A stretch of 64,000 bases of DNA from Pontederia crassipes (taxonomy: Eukaryota; Streptophyta; Magnoliopsida; Commelinales; Pontederiaceae). The position numbers and the translations under genes were made by a program. Shown here one piece after another: positions 49,801-62,465 of this stretch. Below the pieces are notes generated by a model. The model worked only from the letters and a program-made list of their open reading frames with translations, searched no databases and had not been told where the DNA came from. Numbering within the stretch: the stretch's first letter is position 1; each line of letters starts with the position of its first letter. The DNA lies in the NCBI GenBank assembly GCA_030549335.1, contig CM060191.1, positions 5,895,001-5,959,000 on the forward strand, written 5' to 3'.

Positions 49801-51081
49801 CATTGTACCTTTGCTTCTGTTATAAAACAGGAGCCTTAGTTGGTCCTTTCTACACCTTTAGTTGCTACTATAATTCACATTATGTTGAATAATTCTCTTC
49901 AGCTTTCATTATAATTTTGTAAGTTCACATTCTGTTTGAAATATCTGGTTATTTTTGACATACCAATTAATCATTGTGGATCGAGTAATGACCAGTATGT
50001 TTCTTTCCAATATGCAACCAGAAAACAACAGCAGAAGAATTGATTGATAAGGAGCTACCTCTAAAATTTGTGGAGGTCGATGAGGAACAATCAAGGCTAG
50101 TGCTCAGTAACCGGAAGGCCATGGCTGATAGTCAGGCCCAGCTTGGAATTGGATCAGTCGTGTTGGGAACTGTGCAAAGTCTTAAACCCTATGGCGCCTT
50201 TATTGATATTGGTGGAATCAATGGACTCCTTCATGTTAGCCAGATCAGTCATGATCGTGTTTCGGACATCTCAACTGTTCTCCAACCTGGTGACTCACTT
50301 AAGGTGCTTTATTTGGGATCTCTCTTGCTTACTAGAGTTCTACTATGAGTCTCATTTTTCTAATTTCTTGTATAATAAAGGTGATGATTCTAAGTCATGA
50401 CCGTGAAAGGGGCCGAGTCAGCTTGTCAACCAAGAAGCTAGAACCAACCCCTGGTGATATGATTCGCAATCCTAAGCTTGTTTTTGAAAAGGTGACCCTT
50501 CTGGATTCTTTTGTCTCATGATCAAGAGATCATATGTAGTTGCTTCTTCTAATTTGATTGATTTAATATCAGGCGGATGAGATGGCTCAGATGTTCAGAC
50601 AACGGATAGCACAGGCAGAGGCAATGGCTCGTGCAGACATGCTGAGATTTCAGCCTGAGGTATTTCTTCTTTGCGTGACCCTGGACTTTTTCTAGTTTTC
50701 ACTAACATGAATACATAATATAATGTGTTTTGTCACTTCATTCCTTCGTTCTTCAGTAATTGTGTTAGTTTTTTCTACTTGGGATTAGACAGCCATGTTT
50801 ATAACCGAGAGGTGATAGTGCCTGTGGTTAGATTGGAAAGTTTGTTGCAGTCTTTGAGATAGGGAGGTTACTAAATTATTGACTTTTTGGTTTTGGATTT
50901 AACAAGCACATACGCTTGATTTATACTTCATTCGACTTGGAGTGCACTTACTAATCGCATTTCTTTTATATGCCAGAGTGGATTGACTCTTAATTCTGAG
51001 GGAATCTTAGGCCCCCTCACGTCAGAGTTGCCTGCAGAGGGTGTGGACTTGACTGATATCCCTCCTGCAGAGGAGGCATAA
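46893..51081 (+). CDS. RPS1: Plastid 30S ribosomal protein S1
   Basis: Seven exons, all phase 0: 46893-47213, 48055-48330, 49078-49158, 50022-50303, 50381-50491, 50573-50659, 50977-51081, giving 420 residues, close to spinach and Arabidopsis plastid S1. Residues 1 to about 50 are Ser/Ala-rich with few acidic residues, a plastid transit peptide. Three S1 (OB-fold) RNA-binding domains follow: [17 protein letters not shown], then [20 protein letters not shown] with VPFSQI, then [20 protein letters not shown] with [12 protein letters not shown]. Plastid S1 binds mRNA on the small subunit and helps start translation. The C-terminus is acidic ([11 protein letters not shown]). The 101-base duplication at 49141-49342 covers the end of exon 3 and its donor. 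Intron 1 is long and AT-rich. Confidence 0.96.
49141..49342 (+). repeat. 101-base tandem duplication over the exon 3 donor of plastid S1
   Basis: Copy 1 (49141-49241) begins in exon 3 (coding FSQIST), crosses the donor at 49159 and runs into the intron. Copy 2 (49242-49342) follows at once and is identical but for one base seen (CCAAGAGTG versus CCAAGATTG). A second exon end with the same donor therefore lies inside intron 3. Confidence 0.9.
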
Positions 51082-54000
51082 ATACAACAACAAGGTTAGG
51101 TTTTGTGAGCAATGTTCAGATTTCTTTTACAGTGAAGCATGCACCTGCAACATGCTCTTCACGATGTGTACTTTTGATTTTTCCAGAACACTTGATTGTA
51201 TTATTTCATAGCCCTGACAATGAAAAAAAGAAATATTCTTCCCTCCAGTGGCTGCCACTTTAACTGCTTGAATGAAGTTTGTGTCCTGCTCGTTTTCGGA
51301 GAAATCATGTAACTTATCTACAAGGAAAACAGATCATTCCCGTGATGAGAAGCCTTATGGAGGGTGGAGTAAGACCTTGCAAAGAAGCAACTTCTGAAAT
51401 CTATGGCCAAAGAAAGACTGAGTTGAACCTTCTTTACAAAGGTGTCTGGAGAAGAAAATCTTATGTTCAACGTCACCTACCTAGGATTGTGTTCTTATAA
51501 GATTCATCATTGCAAAGAATTAATGATTTTCCAGTGATTTTGTTTTGCGTTAATTTCTATTTGATAAACGCTCTTGCTTGTTTGCCAATCATACGACTAA
51601 AGAGTAAATATTGCAAGAATGGTCTCAATTCTCAACTACACTTACACACTTCAACATCCTTTTTATATAAATAACTAGGGAACGTCCTCGCGCTTCGCGC
51701 AATTTTAACTAACTTATAGATATTTAATATTAAATTAATTTATAAATATTTTACTATAAGAATACTAAATTGTTTTATTCTTTGAAATGTTTTTACCACT
51801 TTATTAAAGAAATGTTCTTGTTTTTATATCTTAATATTCACATGTTTGTGTGCATATATTTCAGTTAAGTGCAATTGTGATTAAATATGAATATATGCAA
51901 TGTATATTAGAAAATTCAATGCCTTACATTCAATTCTAAATAATTTATAAAAGTTAATAAGCAATCTAATTTATAACATATATATAACATAAAATCATTT
52001 ATAAAATTTTCATTATAAAAACTAACTTTGTTTTAAAATTTGTAAATTTTGTTATTCATTTAGAGACTATTTTTTTGTAAATTGTGCAATAGATAATGCA
52101 TCTTTTTTACATGAACTATAATTTTAAATAGTAACGTATAATTTTAGTAAAATTATCTAATGATTGAATAGTTGTTCAAAAAATAATTTATATATCATTT
52201 TCTTGTGAAATAAAATGTCATAGATGGTGAGGGAACAAAATCTCATGCAATAACATTTAAACTAACAATTATTGTTTAAAACTATTTATGTAGGTGATCT
52301 TGGCCTAATCATAATAATTGGAAATAGTCTATTTGTGATAATATAGTGAAATCACTGACATTGCACCTTACAAATATTTTACCTCTTCAAGGATGAGATC
52401 TTAATAGATATATTAATATTTTTCAGTAAAATGCAATACTATAGCCTTTATATTAAAAACTTACTAATGAGCATCTTATTAGAAAATGCCAAGGGTATTA
52501 AACATTTAAATAAAAATATAAAATGCATGTGAATTCTCATATGTTATTTAAACAGTTTAGAAAATTAGAGTTACATAGGATGTAATCCAATAAGATATAC
52601 AAGTTTTTTTCTGGAGAGTGGACGAACTTTATATTATGGAAAAAAACATTTAAACATATAAAAATATCTCTGATGATTATCTTATGCAATAATTTTAACT
52701 TAATTTAGGTGGGGAACCTTTTACTTAATCTTAAATATTCATGCATAATTTATATATGCCAAGGGTAAAAGAATTGGGCCCACCCGGCCATCAATTACAC
52801 GTGCGTTCATCATAGATATAATCATATAGATTAGATTAAGGGGATTTAATGTAATGATAAGTTTTTATTCAACAATATTTTTGTAATATTTTGGAAAAAA
52901 GAGGGAGATAAATAAATAGCATTAACAAATGGATTGAATAAAATAGTTAGAACTATTTATTTGTTTAATAATGAATAATTACATAAGTCGCACATAAGTC
53001 ATAGTGTTTAATTAAACTAAATCAATTAATCAAAGATGGTTGCAATTGCATACATGGGATCATAAAACATCTAAATGACTTGTAATCAAAGGAAAGATAA
53101 GAGAGAAAAAGATGAATAAAAATGTAAAATATTGCAAAAGGGAAAACACAAATTTATTATGAAGATCACTAATAAAAGTATATCTTTTCCTAAATCTCCA
53201 TAATATATAAAAGAATTGAAATGTTTTTTTGTTGTACCTCTTAAAAGTTTTATGAACAATGTAATTGCTAAATGCTAATTACTAAACTACCACAATGCCT
53301 CAACTTTATTTTTTTTTAATTTTCAAATCATATCCTTAGGCAAGATAAAATAAAAGTCATTAAATTAGTAGAATAAAGTTGTTGTCTTATCCAAATTGAA
53401 TAAATTATGGTGATGCTCTCTCCACTGGTAATGATATTGGGTGTTTAACTACGAGTAGAGATTTCTAAAAATATATTCAACTTCAACTAATTACATCATG
53501 CTAATGCACAACTTTATATATGTGTATATGTATGTATAATGTATGTGTATAAGATTTTCACAATAAAATTCCCCATTTATTTTACAATTTATAAAGAAGC
53601 TCAAAAACATTTCCTACAAAAAAAAGGCATTTTGAGAATATTAAATAAGAATGCAAGACATTGATTTCTTTTTCTATAGAGTGAACATAAATAAATTTTA
53701 GAATACAAAGCTCCCTAAGAATATCCAATTTAGTGAATTCATTATTGAAATAACTTAGTATCATATATCTCGAGTATTTTTAACGGAATTAAAATCATCA
53801 AACTTCTTGTAAAGTAAGATTCTAATATAAGATAGGATCTTACTTAAAAGGCATGTATAGAAAAACTAAAGAGTTAAATTTATCATTTTACATAAAAAAA
53901 CTTCTAATGTAAAATTATATCTTGTAAGATATCTCAAGAGCACATTATGTAATCCATGGGAATACATAACAGAAGAATTTGAAAGTAAGCAATAACTACA

Positions 54001-55500
54001 TCTTAACAATGACCTAAACTCTGAAACTCTGAATTACATAGAAAAGACTAAGAAATATCAATTGTCTATTTCCACCCCAATATGCCTACTACCAGTAGCA
54101 ATTAAGAGTTCATGCATAAAAGAGGCATAGAACAATAAATAGTTAATTAATCATCAAACCGTGACTTTAAAATATTTCAATCGTCTTTTGATGCATGTAA
54201 TTAGGAAGTCATAATCAAAGAAAATTGACAAGTAATAACTATCTCTAAAAAATAGTATATCATATGGTTTAATATATGTGGTAGATAAAAACTTGTGTAA
54301 AAAATACTTGGAAAGTTCTAAATATTAAAACCTTATTTTTAATTTTCTCCATTTGATTAATGGTGCAGAATTTTATACAACTTTGGATATCATGTTGTCT
54401 TCAAAGTCAGAATTGGAGCCCCAAACTTATTGTCCAAGAGCATTTCACAGTCCTTCTGTCATATGCGATGCCTTGTTTCATGATCATAATAGCTGCTCAT
54501 GTATGTCTAAAGAAAGTGAGAGTACATTAAAATTCAATCGATGAACATTAGTTAAGAAGTAATAAAGAAGCACACAAGACAAAAGCAAGTAAAAATGTTT
54601 ACTTGAAAAAGAATATTAATATAACATTTTTATACCTCCATGTCCACGTACCTCCTTTTGTGGATGTCTTCTTTTTGCTCCTCAAGAAATTGTAATAAAT
54701 TTATTGGAAGTGATCAATAGAAGGGACGGAGAAGTGCAATTAGAATTACTCTAAGTATAATATAGGTTGTAATGCTTTTTCTATTAATTCAATGGTTAAA
54801 TGACCAATAATGAATTTAGTGGTTTAGTCCTCCATGGCTTTTGTTAATCCATTGTGGTCAATTAGAGTAGGAAGTAGTAACTGCATGCAAATTAATAATT
54901 TTCCTTCATAGTTTTTTTGTGACAAATCAACATATATTATTTTTTCTCATAAGTACAACCTTTCATTAAATTTGCATTAGATTATTTTTGTAAAGCTTAC
55001 TTTGGCAGTCAAAGAGTTTATTTTTGCACTCAAATAAGTCTTAATTAATGACCCTAAAATGTTAAAAGAAAATTATGAAAGTTATTGAAAGCAATAAAAT
55101 GTAAATGTAAACATAACATTATCTACTAAAGTGGCCACTAAGTTGTACCTGATGGGTTAAGAGACCATAATGGATTAAAAAATGCAAATGAATGAAAGGA
55201 GATAAACATGATTAATGGAGATTACACTGTGTGTGTAAGAGAGAGAGAACCATATTCAAATCATTGTAGAAAAAAGAAATGATCTGATACAGAAAATATT
55301 GTGCAATTAAAACTTCAATGCATATAAAGAAAAGCACTGCAAATTAGGGTAGATGATAAAAAAAATAACTTATACCCAATAGACATAAGTGATATTTGAG
55401 ATAATATCTTCTTTACCTGGATAATCGTAACACCACTTGTATTTGATTAGAAAAAAAGTTAAGATTTCGTTCACCAACAACATAGGACAGACCGAAAAAA
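51082..55500. other. 3' region of plastid S1 and AT-rich intergenic DNA
   Basis: The first 400 bases are probable 3' UTR. From 51660 on the DNA is very AT-rich; the open frames are short and unconvincing. AGGGAACGTCCTCGCGCTTC at 51679 and AAGGAACACCCTCACGCTTC at 56791 are homologous and in the same orientation, so this block may be one or more old non-coding mobile elements. Confidence 0.4.
51679..51712 (+). repeat. First copy of a dispersed CGCGCTTCGCGC hairpin repeat
   Basis: GCGCTTCGCGC can form a small hairpin; the surrounding sequence through AATTTTAACTAACTTATA matches 56791-56835 with a few changes. Confidence 0.5.
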
Positions 55501-55559
55501 ATATTGGACACATAATCTCATGGTGAAACCTCGCTAAGGTTTCTTATTTGTGCTACTCT

Positions 55560-56220
55560 TTTCTTTACCTCCTCCTGGGTACTGCCATCATCGACTATGA
55601 TGGTGGAATCCTCTTTCTTCCATTACTGACAATGGTACTGCCACCAGCCTGGGGGACTTGCAGGCCCTTGTTCGGGCTCATTGCAAGAGGATGGACTCAT
55701 TGCTAGCGCAGGCCTTCCAGGGGATCGACTCGATGCACCGCCGCATGATCCGGAAGTTCTCTACCCACAGCGAGAGGATCTTGTAGCTCTTAAGCACGAT
55801 GATGGAGTCCCACCATGTCCGCCATGAGGACAGGATGACATAGCTGAGGAAAGCTTCGGTCTTGAATATTAAATTCCCTTCCTCCAGGTCCTTCATCATC
55901 TCTAGGACCTTGCATGAGGAGACGATAGTGCGACGGCGACGATGACTATGAGGAAGAGGAGTAGCAGGAAGGAGGAATGAGCCAAATGTGGTGAGAGCAG
56001 AAGAAAAAAAATGCATTCACATTGTGCATGCACGTCAGAGCTGTGGTTGATTTCGTGCGACGATTTGTATATAATCCTATCCGTAGAAGGAGTCAGTGAT
56101 GAGGAGTAGCAGCAGGGGCAGGGGTGGTGGAGAAATGCACCAAACGTGCATGCACGTCGATGCTGTGGAGGTAAGTAGCAAGTCCCTCGAGTTGGAATGT
56201 CACACTTTAAATGCAATTCG
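55560..56220. other. GC-richer fragment of unknown origin
   Basis: Clearly richer in G+C than its surroundings. The plus strand can be read as LQALVRAHCKRMDSLLAQ, GIDSMHRRMIRKFSTHSE (55655-55785) before stops; the minus strand is open 55678-56016 (MHFFSSALTTFGSFLLPATP...). ATGAGGA...GTAGCAG...GG segments at 55950 and 56096 are imperfectly repeated, as are TGCATGCACGTC at 56025 and 56145. I recognise no domain; it may be a gene or gag fragment carried by a mobile element. Confidence 0.35.
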
Positions 56221-56790
56221 ACACTTTAAACGAAATGTTTTGGAAGGCAGACAGTCACTTAAAAAAATGTTACTTAATTGCTTGAGGTATTTATGCTTTT
56301 ATTATCTTGACTTCTCACTTTTATATTCGTTTCAAAAAAATTCACAGAATTTTTTCTTGGCATTATGTTTGATTTCAAAGAAGGAAAGAGATGTAAGAGA
56401 AATTCAAAAAATTTAATGTATTGATAATTTATTTTTAATAGTATATTTTTTTTAACGAAGGAAAGATAGGAGAGGATAGATAATAATTTTCTCGCCTAAT
56501 GACTATAATAGTGTGTTATAATTAATATTTAAAAAGTTATATATTTCTCTTTCACATTAGGCCATCAAACTTATTATGTGATTAAATTTAATATTTGTGA
56601 GTTGAATTGGTGAGTTGAAACATATAACTGGTGGCAAAGATGTAAAGATGCCATAGTGGATTACATTATAGTGTTATGGGACTAAATAGACATTAAAAGA
56701 GGTGATAAATTTGACAATAACATATTATAAATTTGGGAGTTACACTATGGCAATATCAAGCCTCCCAATGCATTAGCTTTATATATATAA

Positions 56791-56835
56791 TAAGGAACAC
56801 CCTCACGCTTCGCACAATTTTAATTAATTCATAAA
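56791..56835 (+). repeat. Second copy of the dispersed hairpin repeat
   Basis: AAGGAACACCCTCACGCTTC followed by GCACAATTTTAATTAATTC, homologous to 51679-51720; here the hairpin is decayed (CACGCTTCGCAC). Confidence 0.5.
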
Positions 56836-58445
56836 TATTTCATAATACAATAATTTATAAAGCCTTTTTAAAAAAAATTAACTTTTAAAAACATATTATT
56901 TTGATCCTTTTATAATAAAATAGTTTTTATACCTTTTTATGTATGGGAATGCTAGCTCCTCTTCCTCTCGTATCTGATGAAGCTTCACATTTGATGTTGG
57001 CATCGGGCAATGTCGTCATCCTCTGCATTGCAGGAGGCATCGACACTCCATAAGGACTCTCAAATGAAAGGTTTACATTCTTGATGTTTCACATAATTTA
57101 AATATATTTTAAAATATAGTTTTATTTTAATTATGATTATAAAATAAAGGTATTGAGATTCATATATCCTTATAGGGCTTCTCGCGAGACTAATTTGAAT
57201 CATCCAAACAAAAAGATTCATATTAATGGTACCCTTGAATCATTACTTTCATGACTTTTCATACAATGTAAATATTTAGTGATATGCCATAAATTTAGTA
57301 AATGAAATATTTAATCATTATCTTAAAAAAATAATATTAGCTAGACTATTAAAAGGATAAAGATATTTCTTCATCACTATTATAACTTTTTCATTTCATT
57401 TTCAAACAAAATTAATTATAGAAATATGAAGACATACTCTCCATTAGTTCACAATTTTTAAAATTTGAGATATTTTTCGTTATTAATGAAAAATATAATT
57501 CAATTTAAAGAGTTAACATGTAATTTATGAAAATTAATCATGATGTTAGAAAATTAGTATACATTATTTAAGGGTGGATTTATATATTGTTATTTTTATT
57601 ACAAACAAAAAAAACAATTTAATATAATGATTGGATATATAATTTATTAAAATTTAGTGATGATGTTAAAAGAATACCCAGATTAATAATGAAAACACCA
57701 TGTGCATTTGGTTGCAGAATTAAATAATTAAATTAATGATATGTCAAGATAATAATTAAAGTAAATAAATTTAAAATTACACATAAAAAATAAGAAAAAT
57801 GGTAGAAAAAGAGAAAAAACTAATTTCGTTATTCATTAGTTTGCACATTTTCTTTTTATTAAATCTAAAATATTTTTTATTATGAGAAAAAAAAATCTTT
57901 GAACTGAAGAGTCAACATATAATTTGAAAATTAGTACACATAATTAAGGATTCATTAACATTTAATAGATTATTAGTTAATTGAGGATGTATTAGTTATT
58001 TATATTGTGAAAAATACAATAGAATATAATGAGTCAACGTATAATTTCTATATTTCAATTATGGATGCATTTATTAAATAATTAACTATAATGTTTTGAA
58101 TAGAAAAAGTAATAATGAAAACACCAAGTTTGTGCTAAGGGTTAGATGATGATATTTATGATGCCAAACATTATTTGCAAATATATTTAATTAACAAAAC
58201 TAAGAAGATATAATATTTTTAGTTTAAAATTTTCTTTTTATAGAATCTAAAATAATTTTTATTATGAACAAAAAAAATAATAGAATTGAAGAGTTATGTG
58301 ACATTAATTAAGGGATGAATTTATATAGGATTATATTATATTATATTATATTATATTATGTAGTATAATATATATAAAGAGTCAACTTTATAAATAATTC
58401 ATTATGATGCTATAATTTTAATACACATATTAATAATGAGAATAC
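56836..58445. other. AT-rich intergenic DNA
   Basis: No gene seen. The phrase AAAAAATATAATAGAATTGA, AGAGTCAACATATAATT-like recurs several times between 57480 and 59990, suggesting diverged internal repeats. Confidence 0.4.
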
Positions 58446-59600
58446 TAAGGCTGCGTTTAGAAATGGAATCGTGATTCTTCTTAAGTTTTCGATGAATAAT
58501 TAAATTGACAAATTTGTTTGTTTGAATAAAGTGGAACGTAATGATGAGGAACCAAAGATTTGATGTGATAGGAAAAAATTAATTTGATGGATGAATTTTT
58601 TTGGGGTTTGAATTAAAAATGATTATTGTAATTAAAAAGTAGGGGTGTTCATGGGTAGGGTTTGACCTTACCCGTGAACAAACCCGACTCGCCTTGGCCA
58701 AGCTTGGCCGGGTCGGGTCGGATCCCTCTAATTTTTTTGTTGTGACCCGACTCGACCCGACCCGGCCGGGTCATCGGATTACCCGATCATCCTTTTTCTT
58801 TTTTTTAAAAAAATTTCGTTTATTTTTTAATATAAAAAGTATTTATTATTTTATTTTTAATACAAAATAAAATATTTTTAAATACCAAAAATATTGTTTT
58901 AAATATCTATATACTTTTCTACATTTCAAATAGTTTATTTCATATTTTTTAGATTTTAAATGATAGAAAACTATACTTTTAACTAAAAAAATTTAAAAAT
59001 AAAAAAAAAAGAAAAAAATCCGGGTAATCGAGTCAAATCGGATTTAACTTGGGTTGAAAATTTTCAACCCGAACACGACCCGATTCTTGGTCGGGTCGGA
59101 TTTTTGGTTCACCGGGATCGACCGAACCCGGTGAACACCCCTATTAGAAAATATAATTTTACTATTAATTAAAATAAAAATATAAAATTAATTTTTTTAA
59201 GAAAAAAATGTTTAAAAAATATATTATTTAAGTATAAAAAAATAAATTTTAAAATTAATTATATTTAATAAAATATTAAATTTTATTAATAAAATAATAA
59301 GTAATAAATAATATTATATTAATCAGTAGTTAAAATTATATTTATTAATAATTTTTTTTGTAAGACAAATGTGTGAGAGAAAAGAAAAAAAAATGAAATA
59401 ACAAAAAAAAATAATGTCATGTTAAAAAAAATAGGCGGTTTCGTGCTACAATGCTCATCTGGTTCCACCTTTTCTTAGAACACTTGAAAATAGGTCATAT
59501 GATGACATAGTTTCAGGTTTTGATTCTCTTACGAAACCTAGTTCAGTGCCGCATTTGGCAGAACAAAGGCACGACTCTATCGTTGCCAAACACAGCCTAA
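58446..59600. mobile_element. Harbinger/Tourist-like element with nested insertion
   Basis: Ends GGCTGCGTTTAG (58449) and CCAAACACAGCC (to 59597) are inverted repeats, flanked by TAA on both sides (58446-58448, 59598-59600), the PIF/Harbinger target duplication. The interior is AT-rich and non-coding and holds the separate TIR element at 58640-59143. Confidence 0.7.
58640..59143. mobile_element. Nested hAT-like MITE
   Basis: Ends TAGGGGTGTTCA and TGAACACCCCTA are perfect 12-base inverted repeats. Inner flanks are rich in CGGGTCGGGTC / GACCCGACC motifs, with A/T DNA in the middle. The outer flanks (ATTAAAAA and ATTAGAAA) agree at 7 of 8 bases if the ends are set one base differently, which would fit a hAT 8-base duplication. 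Confidence 0.7.
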
Positions 59601-60106
59601 CTGTTTGTGTTAAGAATTAAATGATGATACTTATGATACTAAAGAATATATAAATTAGATGAACATTGAAAGATATATAAATTAATATAAAAAGAATGAA
59701 TAAGACGGTGAGATTAATTATAAATTCTTAGAAATATAAGATAAAATCAACTAATATATACAAGAAAATCTAATAACATTAGTTTACACCTTTTTATTTT
59801 ATTAAAAATAAAATATTTTTATCATGAGCAAAAAATATAATAGAATTGAAGAGTCAGCATATAATTCCTAAATTTAATATGTACGTTAATTAAGGATGCA
59901 TATAATATATAGATTATTAGTTAATTAAGGATGCATTACTTATTTTTTTATGAAAAATATAATAGGACATAAAAGGTCAACATATAATTATATAATTAAT
60001 ATTTCTAAATTATTTGTGTGTCTGTCAATCGGTTGCCAAGAACGAGATCTTATATAAGATCGGAGGAGTGTCAGATCATATCGAGGATCGTAAGATCTTA
60101 TCTATT

Positions 60107-60347
60107 AATAAAATATAGAAAAATTAGTGTGAGATTAGAGATTTTGATCTCACCCTCAAATCAGTGAATCTCAGCCGTTATAATCATGCATCAACGATCC
60201 AGATCGATATTTTAGTTGAACCTGATTCAAATGAAAAAAATCAGGTTCAGCCTTTTGTTTAGTCTTATGAGATCTGGATCGTTGATGCACTAATTTGAGG
60301 GTGAGATCAAAATCTCTGATCTCACGCTAATATTTCTCAATAAAATA
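60107..60347. mobile_element. Foldback MITE with 9-base target duplication (Mutator-like)
   Basis: The element 60116-60338 (223 bases) has long inverted arms: GAGATTAGAGATTTTGATCT, CACCCTCAAAT, ATGCATCAACGATCCAGATC on the left, with complements on the right. It is flanked by AATAAAATA on both sides (60107-60115, 60339-60347), a perfect 9-base duplication as made by Mutator-like elements. The whole could fold into one hairpin. Confidence 0.8.
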
Positions 60348-61498
60348 ATATATTTTAAAATAATAAATATGTTTTTGACAATCTATTCGTATTGAAATAT
60401 TAAATTATGCTCCACTAAGACAATTTTTATTGATTCTTAAGTCAAATTATATCAAAACATATTAAAAATGAAAAAATATATATTTAACTTCATAAAAAAT
60501 ATTTCTTATTATCATAAATATATTTTTAATTAATATTTAAATAATTATATTAATCATATGAGATCGTATAAGATCGGATAAGATCCTATGATCAAAATTA
60601 AGATCATATTAAGATTTTACATATAAAATTTTTAAGATACGGATCTCCGTAAAATTGTAAAATCGTAAGATCTCAAGATCTAGATCGAGATATTTACGAC
60701 CTTGCTGTCAACTATCCCAACACATGCATGCTCATCTGACTCCCCAATTAGGTTGCATACCTCAGAGAATTCATTAGGTTGCATACCTCAAAGAATTCAT
60801 GACATCGTCCAAGTCAACGTTTCCCATGCAGTACCTGATCCTAAAGTAAACCATAGCTTAATCGTTCTTCTGCACTCTCTTTTTTCTTGACATAAATAAT
60901 TAATCAGTTGGTAACAAAATGTTTCTAAAAGTTTTTTCGGACTTAAATCTAGTGATAAAAAATTTATTATATATTAAATATATTATCTTTTTTAAGAGTT
61001 TTGTACATTACATGTGTGCCACTTCCAATAATGTGATGACAATAAAAAATATCATAAATTAATTATATAATTATTCAAAGATAAGAGGATTCTGTCCTAA
61101 AAACTTATATTATTAAAAGGATAGTCATAATTAGAGTTGTAATTTATATATAAGTAGCTTTGTTTTGCATATTATATTGGTTATTATATTTATCTCCACG
61201 CGCCAGCAATTATACAAAATATAAGCTTAGAGTACATACATAATCTAATTCCTGTGAAGAAAAGTTTTGAAAGTATAAACAGCGCACAAACTTTTTAAGT
61301 GTATTATTAATTAATCATTGTAGATTTAGCTGCTCCATAAAAAAGTGAAAGAATGTGCATTCGAGTGAGGAGGAAAAAAAACTATAATACATCAATGGAA
61401 CACCTAGTTTAGTTCCTTCCATTCGGAAAACAACATAAATTGTGGTGGCTAATTAATTAGCAAATTAGGTGTGTAAGGCGCCCTCAACTTCTTCACAA
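60348..61498. other. AT-rich intergenic DNA
   Basis: No gene seen. The near-duplicate GGTTGCATACCTCA(G/A)AGAA at about 60751 and 60779 is a short tandem repeat (28-base step). Confidence 0.45.
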
Positions 61499-62465
61499 CT
61501 AATGGACTCCCTCCTCGTTCGTCACAGGTGGCAGGTTGAAGTCAAAGCCCCTCGCACTCCACATGTCGTTGTAGTGCTCATGCCTCGTCCACTGCTCTTG
61601 TGCCCGTCAAGCGCCGGCCCCGACGCAAACATGACATTACAGCCATCACACCAATTGGGCACCATTGGCGCAAGAAATGGGTGTCGCGTCGAACGGCGCC
61701 GGCCTCCGGTGACTCGACGTGGGGCCTCTGAGCACTTGGCATAGAAGCCCTTGCCGCACATGATGCACTTATAACAGTGGGTGCATCAAAGCAGGAATTG
61801 GACCTTGGAAAGAATTGCCTTGCAACCTCCTACATGACAAATAGATAAAATAGACAGCATACAAAGCTATGTAGGCAGGAAATTATTAAAATATATATGT
61901 TTCTTTATAAAAAAAATGTTTCACTGTTTGACCTGCTAAGGATTGAAGTCAACGTAGACAATCTATATCTTTGTAGTACCACAATGCATGCAATCTAAAC
62001 AAAATTGTTGGTAGATCCATATTTCTTGTTGCAGTAATAAAAGAGAATTGATGGTACACATTTTATGAAGCCTTACAACTATATCAGGTTTGCCAAGCTT
62101 CCAATGAAATCAAACAAACTTAGTGGGATCGAGCTCGGGCTGGTGCATGAATTGCCTCTGATGTACTTCCAAGATGATGACACTCGATTTTCCCACCTCC
62201 GGAGCAGTCACTACAGTTTACAAAACAGAGGCCAAAATATTTATGTTCTTTAAAAGAGTCGGCGCCGACTGCGTCGACTTCACCTACCCATTGAGCCCAG
62301 TGAGCAGTCCATGCAGAGGGCGAGGTAGTAGTCCTTGCACGTGAAGGGCGCCACCGACGCCAAGTGCGGTCATTGCACTTGCGCTTCCTTATAGCTTGGC
62401 GCCTGGCTTCGGAGAAGAGTACTGGAGAGCTTGAAAGGCATCATCACGATGTCATGCTTACAACG
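61499..62465 (-). pseudogene. C2H2 zinc-finger (ZAT-type repressor) pseudogene
   Basis: Minus-strand pieces in family order: basic stretch RKRKCN (about 62365), an L-box-like KDYYLALCMDCSLG (about 62292-62335, family EEYLALCLxML), a broken first finger KCIMCGKGF (about 61745-61775), a second finger WCDGCNVMFASGPALDGHKS (61600-61665, family CxxCxxxFxSGQALGGHKRxH), and in another frame an EAR repression motif RGFDFNLPPVTNEEG before the stop at 61499. QALGGH has become PALDGH, the second histidine is lost, and a frameshift separates finger and EAR motif. About 500 bases separate L-box and finger 1 where tens are usual, so an insertion is likely. Intact relatives are nuclear stress-response repressors; this copy looks dead. 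Confidence 0.6.

Noticed and set aside
54353-54544. 63-codon plus-strand frame
   Set aside because: AT-rich surroundings and no family resemblance; expected by chance.
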